The notes beneath the pieces are model-generated. The model did not search any database, was not told where the DNA came from, and saw nothing but the letters and a program-made list of their open reading frames with translations. Of a DNA stretch of 34,473 nt, positions 1 through 9,172 are shown piece by piece. The DNA is from Bacillota bacterium (lineage in GTDB: Bacteria > Bacillota > Sulfobacillia > JACIYH01). Position 1 is the stretch's first letter; every line of letters starts with the position of its first letter. The stretch covers positions 1 through 34,473 of the forward strand of contig JACIYH010000022.1 of NCBI GenBank assembly GCA_014360055.1. Reading direction: 5' to 3'. The position numbers were made by a program, and so were the translations under genes.

Positions 1-993
<993 letters not shown>

Positions 994-1107
994 CGCGGCG
1001 CCCCGGGGAATGTGGCGGGCAGCACGGCGCGGTCGGTGCGGCGCGGCAGGGGTGGGCGGGCAGCGTGGCGCGCGCGTGGGAGGGCGGGGAGCGTCGGGGG
1101 TGCGGTG

Positions 1108-1977
1108 ATGCTGTTTCGCCGGGCGGGTCCCGGGGACCGTGAGCGTGCAGAGCCTTTGCTTCAGAAGTTCGAGGACGACTACATACCGCTCGTTTGGGAC
1201 GAATGGGCGGCGCTCGAGCCGGGGGGCATTTACCTGGCCGAGGTGGACGGTGCCGTCGCGGGCATCGTGTGCATCCAGTTCGTGCGTCCTGAGGAGGCCT
1301 ACCTGGCCGGGATGCGCATCGACCCCGACCTGCAGGGGCGCGGCCTGGGCACGGAGTTCGCCCGCTTCCAGGTGGAGGAGTGCCGCAGGCTTGGCGCGCG
1401 GGTGGCACGCCTCCTCACCGCCCACGACAACGTGCGGGTGCACCGCATGATGGCCACCCTGGGTTTTGGCCGCGTGGGCGGCTGGCTGATCGGCCGGGCA
1501 CCGCTGGACTGGCAGGCCATGGGGCACTCCGGCGGGCCACCGGCCCGGGAGAGTGGGGGTGCCGCGGCGCTGGCCTACCTGGCCGGGCGGTCGCAGGGGG
1601 CCGGGCTGCCGGGTGTGGTCTCCGTTCCGGGCGACCCCTGGCTCTTGAGGAGCCTGCGCTGGGAGGAGGAGAAGCCGGAGAACTGCCTGGCCGTGGCCGG
1701 AGGCCGCGGTGGGGTGGTGACGGGGGCCGCGCTGGTGGAGGTGGGGCCGGACTGGGAGGGGAGGCCTACCCTCACCGTGCGGTGGGCTCTGGCGGACCCG
1801 GGCGCCGAGGAGGCGCTGCTCTGGCTACTGCACGGGCAGGCGCTGCGCCGGCAGGTTACCGGAGTAGTTTACAGTCTGCCCGCCGAGATGCAGTGGGTGG
1901 AGGACTGGGCCAAGGGGCTGCCGGGCGGCGAGGGAGGGTGGAGCGAACGCTTCGCCGCCTACGAGATCTGGCTGTAA
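1108..1977 (+). CDS. GNAT-family N-acetyltransferase with an extra C-terminal domain
   Basis: A probable acetyl-CoA-dependent N-acetyltransferase of unknown substrate, 289 residues from ATG 1108. Residues 1-130 form a GNAT fold: a beta-hairpin region (YLAEVDGAVAGIV), then motif A with RIDPDLQGRGLG, where Q/R-x-x-G-x-G binds the pyrophosphate of acetyl-CoA, and a C-terminal HRMMATLGFGRVG strand typical of the family. Residues 131-289 are not assignable; they may be a second, degenerate acetyltransferase-like half, since GNAT tandems are common, but no motif A is seen there. The frame stays open upstream to 1012, but that extension is Arg/Gly-rich and low in complexity, so ATG 1108 (or GTG 1105) is preferred. 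The ribosome binding site is weak. It lies between guaB and the membrane cassette with no evident link to either. Confidence 0.85.
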   Translation: MLFRRAGPGDRERAEPLLQKFEDDYIPLVWDEWAALEPGGIYLAEVDGAVAGIVCIQFVRPEEAYLAGMRIDPDLQGRGLGTEFARFQVEECRRLGARVARLLTAHDNVRVHRMMATLGFGRVGGWLIGRAPLDWQAMGHSGGPPARESGGAAALAYLAGRSQGAGLPGVVSVPGDPWLLRSLRWEEEKPENCLAVAGGRGGVVTGAALVEVGPDWEGRPTLTVRWALADPGAEEALLWLLHGQALRRQVTGVVYSLPAEMQWVEDWAKGLPGGEGGWSERFAAYEIWL

Positions 1978-2001
1978 CTGGTTAACAGAACCTCCTGGGC
2001 A

Positions 2002-2076
2002 GGAATTTTCCATACGGTGTTGAATAACAAGGTAGTGGGTTCAGGCAGGCCGGCACCTTCCTACGCAGGTGCCGGC
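2002..2076 (+). promoter_or_regulatory. AT-rich patch and 10-bp perfect inverted repeat in the leader of the membrane cassette
   Basis: The gap before the four membrane genes starts with an unusually AT-rich stretch for this genome (about 2002-2031), a plausible promoter zone, although no convincing -35/-10 pair is readable. It is followed by GCCGGCACCT (2049-2058) and its exact complement AGGTGCCGGC (2067-2076), separated by 8 nt. No T-run follows, so an intrinsic terminator for the upstream gene is less likely than an operator or a 5' UTR hairpin. AGGTGCCGG recurs at 5135-5143, just after the cassette. Confidence 0.5.
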
Positions 2077-2136
2077 GAGGCGTCGGCTCAGGTGAATAGT
2101 GGGCCAGGTGAGCAAAGGTAAGGAGGTGAAGAGTTC

Positions 2137-2946
2137 GTGTACCATCTGGCGGCGGAACCATACCTCGGCATCTGGCTGAAGGGGTCGTTCGTGGCATTCA
2201 TCGTCTTCGTCATCTACGCCGTGTTGGTGTACTTCTTCATCCAGCGGGCGCGGGCGGGGCTCCCCATCCCCACCATCCGCAAGATCGCGGGACTGGAGGC
2301 GCTGGACGAGGCCATCGGTCGTGCCACCGAGATGGGGCGGCCGGTGAACTACGTGCCGGGGATCGGAGCTTCCTACAACATGCAGACCATCGCCTCGTAC
2401 GCCATGCTCGGCCACGTGTCCAAGCGCACGGCGCAGTACGATACCCGCTTCATCTTCACGTGCGCTGACCCCATCGTGCTGCCCATCGCCGAGGAAGTGA
2501 TCCGGCAGTCCTACCTGGAGGCGGGGCGCCCCGATGCGTACAACCCCGACGACGTCAGGTTCCTCTCGGACTGGCAGTTCGGGTATTGCTCGGGCGTGCT
2601 CGGGATCTACCACCGCGAACGGCCGGCGGCCAACATCCTCTTCGGTGCCTTCTGGGCGGAGTCGCTCATCTTCGCCGAGGAAGGTAACCGCATCGGGTCC
2701 ATCCAGATCGGCGCCACCGCCAACATGGCCCAGATCCCCTTCTTCGTGGCCGCCTGCGATTACGCCCTCATCGGTGAGGAAATGTACGCGGCCTCGGCCT
2801 ATCTCTCCAAGGAACCGGTGCTCTACGGTACCGTGGTTTCCGAGGACTGGATGCGCATCCTCTTTTTCGCGGTGATCGTGGTGGGCACCATCTTCCAGAT
2901 CGTGCAGGGCAAGGCCAACGTAATTACCAGTATCTTCAGCAAGTAG
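2137..2946 (+). CDS. Membrane protein resembling the DUF6754 family (cassette subunit A)
   Basis: A 269-residue membrane protein of unknown function. It starts at GTG 2137, fixed by an AAGGAGGTGA ribosome binding site at 2120-2129. One hydrophobic helix lies at about residues 16-35 and another near 237-257. They bracket a well-conserved-looking soluble or re-entrant core with IAGLEALDEAIGRATEMG, PVNYVPGIGA, FTCADPIVLPIAEEVIRQSY and GSIQIGATANMAQIPFF. From memory this pattern matches proteins labelled DUF6754, a family without a known role; a profile search would be needed to confirm it. It is the first of four adjacent membrane-protein genes, each with a near-perfect Shine-Dalgarno and short gaps, so a stoichiometric complex is likely. 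The Gly-rich GIGASYN and GATANMAQ segments could be ligand-binding loops; that is inference. Confidence 0.85.
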   Translation: MYHLAAEPYLGIWLKGSFVAFIVFVIYAVLVYFFIQRARAGLPIPTIRKIAGLEALDEAIGRATEMGRPVNYVPGIGASYNMQTIASYAMLGHVSKRTAQYDTRFIFTCADPIVLPIAEEVIRQSYLEAGRPDAYNPDDVRFLSDWQFGYCSGVLGIYHRERPAANILFGAFWAESLIFAEEGNRIGSIQIGATANMAQIPFFVAACDYALIGEEMYAASAYLSKEPVLYGTVVSEDWMRILFFAVIVVGTIFQIVQGKANVITSIFSK

Positions 2947-2973
2947 GGGTGGACCGAGAAGGGAGGTGTGGGA

Positions 2974-3597
2974 ATGCGCAAAGAGTTACCGACCATCATC
3001 TGCATCCTGATGGCGGTCGTGGTCGTCGTCTCTATGTATTTTTACGTGCCGAACGAAAAATGGAAGCTCATGGACATGTTCGATAACTGGTATAACCTGC
3101 TCTACTACCTGGCCATGGGCCTGGGCCTCATCAACCTGACCCGCATCCACGTCATGGCGGTGGTGAAGCGGCGCCCCAACTGGGTGTACAGCATCTGGCT
3201 GGTGCTCTTCATGTGGGCGTACTTCATCCTGGCCATGATCCAGACCGTGGACGGCCCGCAGGCGGACTGGGTGTTCCAGAACTTCCTCACCCCCATTGAC
3301 TCCACCGTGTTCGCCCTGCTGGCCTTCTACATCACCTCCGCCTCCTTCCGGGCCTTCCGGGCCAGGACTCTGGAAGCCACTCTGATGCTGCTCACCGCCT
3401 TCATCGTCCTGCTGGGCACGTCCCCGCTGGGCGACCTTATCATCCCGGGCTGGACCACCGCCAAGGACTGGATCCTCAGCGTCCCCAACACGGGCGGGCA
3501 GCGCGGTATTCAGATCGGTATCTACCTGGGGGGCCTGGCGGCGGCCCTGCGCGTCATGCTGGGCCTGGAGCGGGCTTACCTGGGTGGCGCACGGTAA
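2974..3597 (+). CDS. Polytopic membrane protein, unknown function (cassette subunit B)
   Basis: A 207-residue integral membrane protein that I do not recognise. ATG 2974 is chosen because GGGAGGTG at 2961-2968 sits at proper spacing; a GTG at 2968 overlaps that site. Six hydrophobic segments are visible at about residues 7-25, 41-58, 70-90, 110-126, 136-153 and 178-196. Positively charged loops such as VKRRPNW (about 64-70) and FRAFRARTLE (about 125-134) suggest their orientation towards the cytoplasm. There is no signal peptide, heme-binding His pair or transporter signature that I can name. It lies 27 nt downstream of the DUF6754-like gene and 30 nt before subunit C, so co-transcription is very likely. 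It could be a scaffold or channel subunit of the cassette; no activity can be inferred. Confidence 0.85.
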   Translation: MRKELPTIICILMAVVVVVSMYFYVPNEKWKLMDMFDNWYNLLYYLAMGLGLINLTRIHVMAVVKRRPNWVYSIWLVLFMWAYFILAMIQTVDGPQADWVFQNFLTPIDSTVFALLAFYITSASFRAFRARTLEATLMLLTAFIVLLGTSPLGDLIIPGWTTAKDWILSVPNTGGQRGIQIGIYLGGLAAALRVMLGLERAYLGGAR

Positions 3598-3627
3598 GGG
3601 CTCTGCCGGGAAAGGAGGTGCGACAAG

Positions 3628-4446
3628 GTGAGAGCATTGGTGGACCTGGACCGGCGGTGGATTTTCCTGGTCGTGTTCATCCTCCTCGCCATCGTGGTCA
3701 TCTGGCCCCTGAACCTGCCCGTGCGCGTGACCCCCATGACGCAGGGCATATACAACTACATCGAGAACCTCCCCGCGGGGTCGGTACTGTGGTTGGGACT
3801 TGACTACGGGCCCAGCGTGGCCGGGGAACTCAATCCCCAGTTGACGGCCGTGGTGGAACACGCTTTCCGAAAGAACCTGCGCATCATCACCTACACCATG
3901 TGGCAGACCCAGGGTACCATCGGGCGAAACATCATTGATAAACTGCTGAAAGAGTACAAGAAGGAGTACGGCACTGACTGGGTGGACCTGGGCTTCAAGC
4001 CCGGCGGCATCACCAACCTGCGGCTCATGACCTCCAGCCTCAAGGAGGCGGCCGCGGGGGTGGACTACCAGGGCAAGTCCCTCGACGAGTTCCCCCTGAC
4101 CAGGGAAGTGAAGGCGCTCGACAAGCCCTACGTGGCCTTCATCATCGACTTCCCGGCCGGTACGCCTGGAGCCGCTGAGTACCTGGCCATCGTCACCGAG
4201 GTCAAGGGCGTGCCCATGGGCGTGGGCCAGATCCAGATGTCGGTGGCCGACTCCATGCAGTTCGTGCACTCGGGGCAGTACAAGGGTATGATCCCCGGCC
4301 TGCGCGGGGCGGCCGAGTACGAGAAGCTCATCGGCAAGCCCGGGACTGCGGTGCGGGCCATGGACGGGCAGACGCTGGCCGCTGGCTTCGTGGGCCTGCT
4401 GATCGTCCTGGGCAACGTCATCTACTTCAGCACCCGGGGCCGTTAG
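3628..4446 (+). CDS. Membrane-anchored protein with a large soluble domain (cassette subunit C)
   Basis: A 272-residue protein of unknown function starting at GTG 3628, seven bases after AAAGGAGGTG (3611-3620). A single N-terminal helix (about 11-29) and a C-terminal helix (about 251-268) frame a soluble region of some 220 residues. That region alternates hydrophobic strands and helices (SVLWLGLDYGPS, LRIITYTMW, KPYVAFIIDFPAGTPGA, GVPMGVGQIQMS), which suggests a Rossmann-like or other alpha/beta fold, with no recognisable catalytic motif. The few positive charges around the first helix do not settle which side of the membrane the domain faces; an extracytoplasmic position is my guess. It is the third of the four co-directed cassette genes. 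A regulatory or substrate-binding role within the complex is possible but not shown. Confidence 0.85.
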   Translation: MRALVDLDRRWIFLVVFILLAIVVIWPLNLPVRVTPMTQGIYNYIENLPAGSVLWLGLDYGPSVAGELNPQLTAVVEHAFRKNLRIITYTMWQTQGTIGRNIIDKLLKEYKKEYGTDWVDLGFKPGGITNLRLMTSSLKEAAAGVDYQGKSLDEFPLTREVKALDKPYVAFIIDFPAGTPGAAEYLAIVTEVKGVPMGVGQIQMSVADSMQFVHSGQYKGMIPGLRGAAEYEKLIGKPGTAVRAMDGQTLAAGFVGLLIVLGNVIYFSTRGR

Positions 4447-4476
4447 GCGAGGGCGGACAGGTAAGGAGGTGAATTC

Positions 4477-5079
4477 ATGTCCACCGACGTGGGTGTCTGG
4501 TTGCAGGTGATATGCACCATCGGCGTCCTGACTTACCTGTATAAGGAAAACTGGTTCTGGCGTATTTTCGAGTACGCCATCGTGGCCGGTTACACCGGGT
4601 ACAGCCTCGCCTACGGCTATCACAACTACATCAAGCCCTTCATCGGCGAGAAGATGATCAAGGAGGGGCAGTGGTCCTTCCTGATCCCGCTCATCCTGGG
4701 CATCCTGCTGTACGCCCGGTTCGTCTCGGGGTGGGGCTGGCTGGGCCGGTACGCCATGGCCTACATGATCGGTTATGGTGCCGGCTACACGCTGGGCTTT
4801 GATATCAAGCCCCTGCTGGGGCAGATCAGAGCCAGCTTCATCAGCCTGACCAGCATCAACAACATCATACTGTGGCTCTTCATCGTCACGTCGCTGGCCT
4901 ACTTCTTCTTCACCGTGAGCAAGGAGGCGCCCGCCATGAAGGGCCTGAGCACGGTGGGGAAATGGGCGGTCATGATCGCACTGGGGGCTTCCTTCGGCAA
5001 CACCATCCTCTACCGCTACAACCTTCTCTATCCACGCATGAAACTGCTCTTCAACACCTGGCTGGGGCTGGGAGGCTGA
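4477..5079 (+). CDS. Polytopic membrane protein with internal repeats (cassette subunit D)
   Basis: A 200-residue integral membrane protein without a recognised family. ATG 4477 follows TAAGGAGGTGA (4462-4472). Six hydrophobic segments occur at about 6-22, 29-48, 66-82, 88-106, 126-146 and 160-178. They fall into three helical hairpins that look related. The second helix of each has a Tyr/Trp-Ala start and a Gly-rich face: [13 protein letters not shown] (32-44), [16 protein letters not shown] (91-106) and [16 protein letters not shown] (162-177). The first two repeats also share IKPFIG/IKPLLG just after the hairpin. Such a threefold two-helix repeat suggests evolution by duplication and a pore- or bundle-like structure, which is inference. 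It is the last gene of the cassette; a strong terminator begins 14 nt after its stop. Confidence 0.85.
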   Translation: MSTDVGVWLQVICTIGVLTYLYKENWFWRIFEYAIVAGYTGYSLAYGYHNYIKPFIGEKMIKEGQWSFLIPLILGILLYARFVSGWGWLGRYAMAYMIGYGAGYTLGFDIKPLLGQIRASFISLTSINNIILWLFIVTSLAYFFFTVSKEAPAMKGLSTVGKWAVMIALGASFGNTILYRYNLLYPRMKLLFNTWLGLGG

Positions 5080-5092
5080 GGGGAGCGCACAG

Positions 5093-5130
5093 GCGGGGCC
5101 GTCCGGACGCGGGCGGCCCCGCTTTGTCTC
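5093..5130 (+). terminator. Intrinsic terminator after the membrane cassette
   Basis: A perfect 9-bp stem GCGGGGCCG (5093-5101) / CGGCCCCGC (5114-5122) with a 12-nt loop is followed directly by TTTGTCT. It lies 14 nt after subunit D and before the ABC genes, so the four membrane genes probably end transcription here and the ABC set has a separate promoter. Confidence 0.85.
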
Positions 5131-5134
5131 TGGT

Positions 5135-5160
5135 AGGTGCCGGGCACCGACCCGGTGCCT
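5135..5160 (+). repeat. GGTGCC element able to form two exclusive hairpins
   Basis: GGTGC (5136-5140) can pair with GCACC (5144-5148), and the same GCACC can instead pair with GGTGC (5154-5158). The element shares AGGTGCCGG with the inverted repeat in front of the membrane cassette (2067-2075). It sits between the terminator and the first ABC gene. It may be a dispersed intergenic repeat or a shared operator; the sequence alone cannot decide. Confidence 0.35.
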
Positions 5161-5288
5161 GGCTCACCGCCGCTACTCCCGTACACGCGTCGGGTCGTGC
5201 TCCAGGATGGTGCCCCGAGGGCGGGGCGCGCCGGGTGCGGGGGTGCGGCGGGAGTGGTGGGCGGTCGGGGCAGGGGGGGCGAAAAGCG

Positions 5289-5966
5289 GTGGGACTGCTG
5301 CTGCGGGCGGTGAACCTGCGGCGGGTGTTCGTGCAGGGTCGGCGGGTGGTGCACGCTCTGGCCGGGGTGAGCCTGGCGGTGGCACCCGGCGAATTCCTGG
5401 TCATCACGGGGCCATCCGGCTGCGGTAAGACCACCCTGCTCAACGTGCTGGCGGGCATGGACCGTCCCTCGGCGGGCGAGGTGGTGCTGGGGGACGTGGC
5501 CTACAGCACCTTGAGTGAGGACGATCTGTCCGCCCTGCGCAGGGAACGCATCGGGTACGTGTTCCAGTTCTACAACCTGCTGCCACACCTGACCGCCCTT
5601 GAGAACGTGGCCCTGCCCCTCCGCTTCCGGGGGTGGGGCCGGGAGGCGGCGGTGCGTCGGGCACGCGAGGTGCTGGAGGAGATGGGATTGGGGCACCGCT
5701 GGCGGCACCGGCCCCGGGAGCTATCCGGGGGAGAGCAGCAGCGGGTGGCCATCGCGCGCGCCGTGGCCGGCAACCCGGATCTGGTGCTGGCTGACGAACC
5801 CACGGGTAACCTGGATTCCCGCAGCGCCGCCCGGGTGGCGGACCTGTTCACCGAGATCAACCGCCAGGGGCGTACCCTGGTGGTGGTAAGCCACGACCCC
5901 GCCCTGGTGGAGCGGGCGGTGCGGGTGCTGCCCATGCGGGACGGCTCGATTGCTGCCGGCACCTGA
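5289..5966 (+). CDS. ABC transporter ATP-binding protein, LolD/MacB type (first of two)
   Basis: A cytoplasmic ATPase subunit of 225 residues that should power an FtsX-type permease. Walker A is GPSGCGKTT (41-49), the Q-loop glutamine follows YVF (93), the signature is LSGGEQQ (145-151), Walker B DLVLADE runs 164-170, and the H-loop is His 202. The ADEPTGNLD wording and the size place it in the LolD/MacB/FtsE group, whose partners are mechanotransmitting permeases rather than solute channels. GTG 5289 is chosen because it gives the normal N-terminus and has a G-rich ribosome binding site (5273-5279); the frame is open further upstream but that part is low in complexity. No permease is directly adjacent: the next gene is a barrel-sandwich-like protein, then a second ATPase and two permeases, so this ATPase probably serves one of those. 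Confidence 0.95.
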   Translation: MGLLLRAVNLRRVFVQGRRVVHALAGVSLAVAPGEFLVITGPSGCGKTTLLNVLAGMDRPSAGEVVLGDVAYSTLSEDDLSALRRERIGYVFQFYNLLPHLTALENVALPLRFRGWGREAAVRRAREVLEEMGLGHRWRHRPRELSGGEQQRVAIARAVAGNPDLVLADEPTGNLDSRSAARVADLFTEINRQGRTLVVVSHDPALVERAVRVLPMRDGSIAAGT

Positions 5967-5980
5967 GGGGGTCGGTGGCC

Positions 5981-7090
5981 GTGTTGCGCTTGGAGAGGGT
6001 GTGGGGTTGGGGCGGGCAGGCTGCCTGCCGTCCGGGCGACCAGGTAGAGCCGGAAACGGTGGTGGGATACGGACCGACCCCGCCGCCGCAGACAGTGCTG
6101 CTGGAAGCGGACCGGGGGCAGACGGTGGCTACCCTGCTGCACCGGAAGGGGGACCGGGTGTCCCGGGGGGAGCCCCTGGCCTTCTACTCCTTCATGTTCG
6201 GTTTGGGCTACCGGGAGTTCGTTTCCCCGGTAGACGGTGAGGTGGTCGGTCTCGAGCCCGGCCGCATCCTGGTGCAGCCGTTTCCGGCCCCGGTGCGGGC
6301 CCTGGTGAGCGGTCGGGTGGAAGAGGTGCGGGAGGACCGGGCTATCATCTCTACAGAAGGCCTGCTCCTGCCCGGGAGGCTGGCGTGGGGGCCGGCACGG
6401 GGCGGGGAACTGGTGCCTCTCCCCAATGGCGAACTGCTCCCGGACCAGGTGGGCGATGCCCATACCGGCCGGGTGGTGGCGGGGGGCTGGGCCGGCCGGG
6501 AGGCGCTGGAGAGCGCCTTTGCCGTGGGAGTGGCAGCCCTCGTCCTGGGCGGTGTGGCCCAGGCGGCCGTGGAGTGGCTGACTGGCATGCGCGCCTCCCT
6601 GTCGCCGGACGAATACCTGGCCCGCGTATACGCCGGTCCGCGCGGTACCGCGGGAGAACCGCTGTGGAAGGCAGAAGACGGTCTGCCCCTTACCCTGGTG
6701 GTGATGAATGGGTTCGGCGCCCTTCCCCTGGTCGCCGACTGTCACGCCGCCCTGGCGGGGGCAGCAGGTGGATGGTGCTACGTGAGCGGGGAGGAGGTCT
6801 CCCCACCCCAGGTGGTCGTGGCGGCGAAGGTCACGACCGCCGGCGGGGTGGTGACGCAGGGCGGCCCGGCCGTGCCCGGTGGCCCGCGTGCACCCGGTAG
6901 CGTGGTGGCGGGGGCCCGGGTACGCCTCACCGGTATGCGCCGGGCGGGGGAAGAGGGTACCGTGGTGGAGGTGCTGCCCGAGCCGATACTGTTGCCCACG
7001 GAGGTGGCCGTGCCCGCGGCCCGGGTGAAGCTGGCCGACGGCAGCCTGGCGGTGGTGCCCCTGTCCAACCTGGAGCCCCTTCCCGGCTGA
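5981..7090 (+). CDS. Barrel-sandwich (lipoyl-like) protein A, unknown function
   Basis: A soluble protein of about 369 residues with no signal peptide or membrane helix, not assignable to a named family by eye. GTG 5981 lies about 9 nt after GAGGGGGT; GTG 5975 is an in-frame alternative but almost touches that site. The N-terminal half has the short turn-rich strands of barrel-sandwich hybrid domains: GDQVEPETVVG, KGDRVSRGEPLAF, then SPVDGEVVGLEPG, like lipoyl or RND-adaptor folds but without a lipoylated DKA-type lysine. A middle domain has GRVVAGGWAG and VGVAALVLGGV, then LTLVVMNGFGALP. The C-terminus (ARVRLTGMRRAGEEGTVVEV) resembles a small KOW-like barrel. By eye it aligns over most of its length with the protein at 12728-13879. 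It is sandwiched between two ABC ATPase genes. Confidence 0.85.
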   Translation: MLRLERVWGWGGQAACRPGDQVEPETVVGYGPTPPPQTVLLEADRGQTVATLLHRKGDRVSRGEPLAFYSFMFGLGYREFVSPVDGEVVGLEPGRILVQPFPAPVRALVSGRVEEVREDRAIISTEGLLLPGRLAWGPARGGELVPLPNGELLPDQVGDAHTGRVVAGGWAGREALESAFAVGVAALVLGGVAQAAVEWLTGMRASLSPDEYLARVYAGPRGTAGEPLWKAEDGLPLTLVVMNGFGALPLVADCHAALAGAAGGWCYVSGEEVSPPQVVVAAKVTTAGGVVTQGGPAVPGGPRAPGSVVAGARVRLTGMRRAGEEGTVVEVLPEPILLPTEVAVPAARVKLADGSLAVVPLSNLEPLPG

Positions 7091-7112
7091 ACCGCAGTAG
7101 GTGGGCTTGGCG

Positions 7113-7820
7113 ATGGGAGGGAAGCCGGTGCTGGAAGCCAGGGGGCTCTCGCGCCGGTACGTGCTGGGAGAGGAGATCTGGGCGGTCAGGGAGGTGGACC
7201 TGGCTCTGGCTGCCGGGGAACTGGTGGTGGTGGCCGGCCCCTCCGGCTGCGGGAAGACCACGCTGCTCTCGCTGCTGGGTGCCATGGAGCGCCCCACTGC
7301 GGGGGAGGTGTACCTGCAGGGCCGGGCCTACTCCCGGCTGGGGCCGTGGGGTCAGGCTCTACTCCGGCGGCGTCACATAGGTTTTGTGTTCCAGCGATTT
7401 CATCTCATCGATCACCTGAAGGCCTGGGAAAACGTGGCCCTCCCCCTGCGCATGGCGGGGGTGCGGGGCGGCGCCGCCCGCCGGCGGGCGCTGGAACTGC
7501 TGGAAAGTGTGGGGCTGGGCAGGCGGGCCCTACACCTGCCGGGGGAGTTATCCGGGGGCGAGCAGCAGCGCGTGGCGGTGGCGCGGGCCCTGGCCAACAG
7601 GCCCCTGGTGGTGCTGGCCGATGAACCCACGGGCAACCTGGATGCCGCCTCCGGACGGGCGGTCGCAGCCCTCTTCGACAGCCTGCGCCGGGAGGGCACG
7701 GCCTTCCTGGTGGTGACCCACCACCGCGACACCTTCCTTCCCTACGCCACCAGGGTTCTGGAGATGCGGGACGGCCGGGTCTACGGCCCCACCTACCCGG
7801 GGCCGGAGGTGATAGAGTGA
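7113..7820 (+). CDS. ABC transporter ATP-binding protein, LolD/MacB type (second of two)
   Basis: A 235-residue ATPase with Walker [10 protein letters not shown] (42-50), signature LSGGEQQ (146-152), Walker B ending in ADE (169-171) and an H-loop at VTHH (about 203-204). It belongs to the same LolD/MacB-like group as the product of 5289-5966, and the two share the same motifs and layout. ATG 7113 is preferred because AGGTGGG (7099-7105) is correctly spaced; GTG 7101 would leave that site inside the gene. Its stop codon overlaps the GTG start of the following permease (GTGA at 7817-7820), a sign of translational coupling, so its direct partner is most likely the permease at 7817-9172. Confidence 0.95.
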   Translation: MGGKPVLEARGLSRRYVLGEEIWAVREVDLALAAGELVVVAGPSGCGKTTLLSLLGAMERPTAGEVYLQGRAYSRLGPWGQALLRRRHIGFVFQRFHLIDHLKAWENVALPLRMAGVRGGAARRRALELLESVGLGRRALHLPGELSGGEQQRVAVARALANRPLVVLADEPTGNLDAASGRAVAALFDSLRREGTAFLVVTHHRDTFLPYATRVLEMRDGRVYGPTYPGPEVIE

Positions 7821-9172
7821 TCGGCCTCGCCCTGGGTAACGTCCGGCGCTGGTGGTGGCGGTACCTCCTCACCGCCCTGCTGCTGGGCGCGGGTATGGCC
7901 GTGCTGGTGCTGGGCCTGGCCTACGTCGCCGCGCACGGACGGTTGCTGGGCCGGGAGTGTCCCCGCCTGCATCTCCCCTGCCACCTGGTGCTGCGCGTGC
8001 CGCCGGCGGTACGGGTGATGGTTGACCCCGGTCAGCCCGAGAACAACATCCCCCCCACCTACCGGTACGAGAGCGTGTTCACGGGCGATCTGGCCCGGGC
8101 CCTGGGCCGCGCGGGCGTGGCCTGGATGGAGGAGGCGGCCGCTGTCCCGCTGGTGGCCGGTCCGCTGGGCCAGGGCGAGGTGTGGTACGTGGTACCGCAG
8201 GGGCGGCTGGTCTCAGCCCTCTCCTGGCAGCAGGGCGGGCCCCCGGCGGAGCCGGGCGAGGTGGGCCTGCCGGCAGAATGGGCGCGACGGGCGGGGGTGC
8301 TGCCGGGCGACCGGGTGCAGCTTTTGCTCCTTGACCCCGCCACCGGTTTCCTGCGGGAGGAAACCCTGCGGGTGACAGGCATATACGGTGACCTGGCCGC
8401 CCCCGATGTCCCTCTGCTCCCCCTGCCGGACCGGGAGGGACGGGACTTTGCCCGGGAACTGCAGGAAAGGGGCGAGGTGGCCTGGCCCTACGCCAACGTC
8501 CTGCTGGTGAGTTTCCAGGGGGGCGCCAGTGAAGGGCTGTTCTGGCGTATCCTGGAGAACTCCGAATACCCGGTGTACGATGCGCTTACGGTAGATACAC
8601 CGCGGGAGAGGGCGGCTTCCCTCACCCGGGAGATGTACGGGCCGGTGCAGTTGCTGTTTCCGCTGCTGTTCGTCTTCGCCGGGCTGGGCGTACTGGCCAG
8701 CACCCTGCTCGCGGTGCTGGACCGGCGCCGCGAACTGGCCATCCTGAAGGCGGTGGGCATTCCCGGCCACCAGATCGGGCGCGTGCTCACCCTGGAGGCG
8801 GTGGCCGCCGGCCTCGCGGCCTGCCTGCTGGGCTGGGCGGGTGCCGTCCTCCTCCGTCACCGGCTGGCAGGTCCCGGAGGCAGGCTACTTGTCCTTCCGC
8901 CCGGCATGGTGCTGGGCGGGGCGATGGCGGTCCTGGCCACAGCCGCCCTGGCGGTGGCAGGGCCGGCTGCCCTGGCCCGGGCCGCCACGGTGACCGAACT
9001 GCTGCAGGGTCGCACCATGCGCCTGTGGCACCAGCGGGTGGGATCCCGTGAGGACGCGCGGGCCACGGGTGCAACGCGGGCACGCGGCCGGGGCGAACCC
9101 GGTATCGCTCCCGGCGGCGTTGGGGCAGTGGGCCGGACAGGCACGCGCGCCGCGAGAGGGAAGGGTGGATAG
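7817..9172 (+). CDS. FtsX-like ABC permease 1
   Basis: A 451-residue permease of the FtsX/MacB/LolC-E superfamily. One N-terminal membrane helix (about 17-38) is followed by a large domain expected outside the cytoplasm (about 40-270), then three helices in the C-terminal FtsX core, starting near VQLLFPLLFVFAGLGVL. The conserved cytoplasmic coupling segment reads RRRELAILKAVGIPGHQIG. Proteins of this type usually use ATP hydrolysis inside to move or open something outside, such as lipoproteins, peptides or cell-wall hydrolases. The start overlaps the ATPase stop by 4 nt. The last 50 residues or so after the final helix are rich in Arg, Gly and Ala (e.g. TGATRARGRGEPG), an unusual basic tail for the family. 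The substrate is not predictable. Confidence 0.9.
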   Translation: MIGLALGNVRRWWWRYLLTALLLGAGMAVLVLGLAYVAAHGRLLGRECPRLHLPCHLVLRVPPAVRVMVDPGQPENNIPPTYRYESVFTGDLARALGRAGVAWMEEAAAVPLVAGPLGQGEVWYVVPQGRLVSALSWQQGGPPAEPGEVGLPAEWARRAGVLPGDRVQLLLLDPATGFLREETLRVTGIYGDLAAPDVPLLPLPDREGRDFARELQERGEVAWPYANVLLVSFQGGASEGLFWRILENSEYPVYDALTVDTPRERAASLTREMYGPVQLLFPLLFVFAGLGVLASTLLAVLDRRRELAILKAVGIPGHQIGRVLTLEAVAAGLAACLLGWAGAVLLRHRLAGPGGRLLVLPPGMVLGGAMAVLATAALAVAGPAALARAATVTELLQGRTMRLWHQRVGSREDARATGATRARGRGEPGIAPGGVGAVGRTGTRAARGKGG

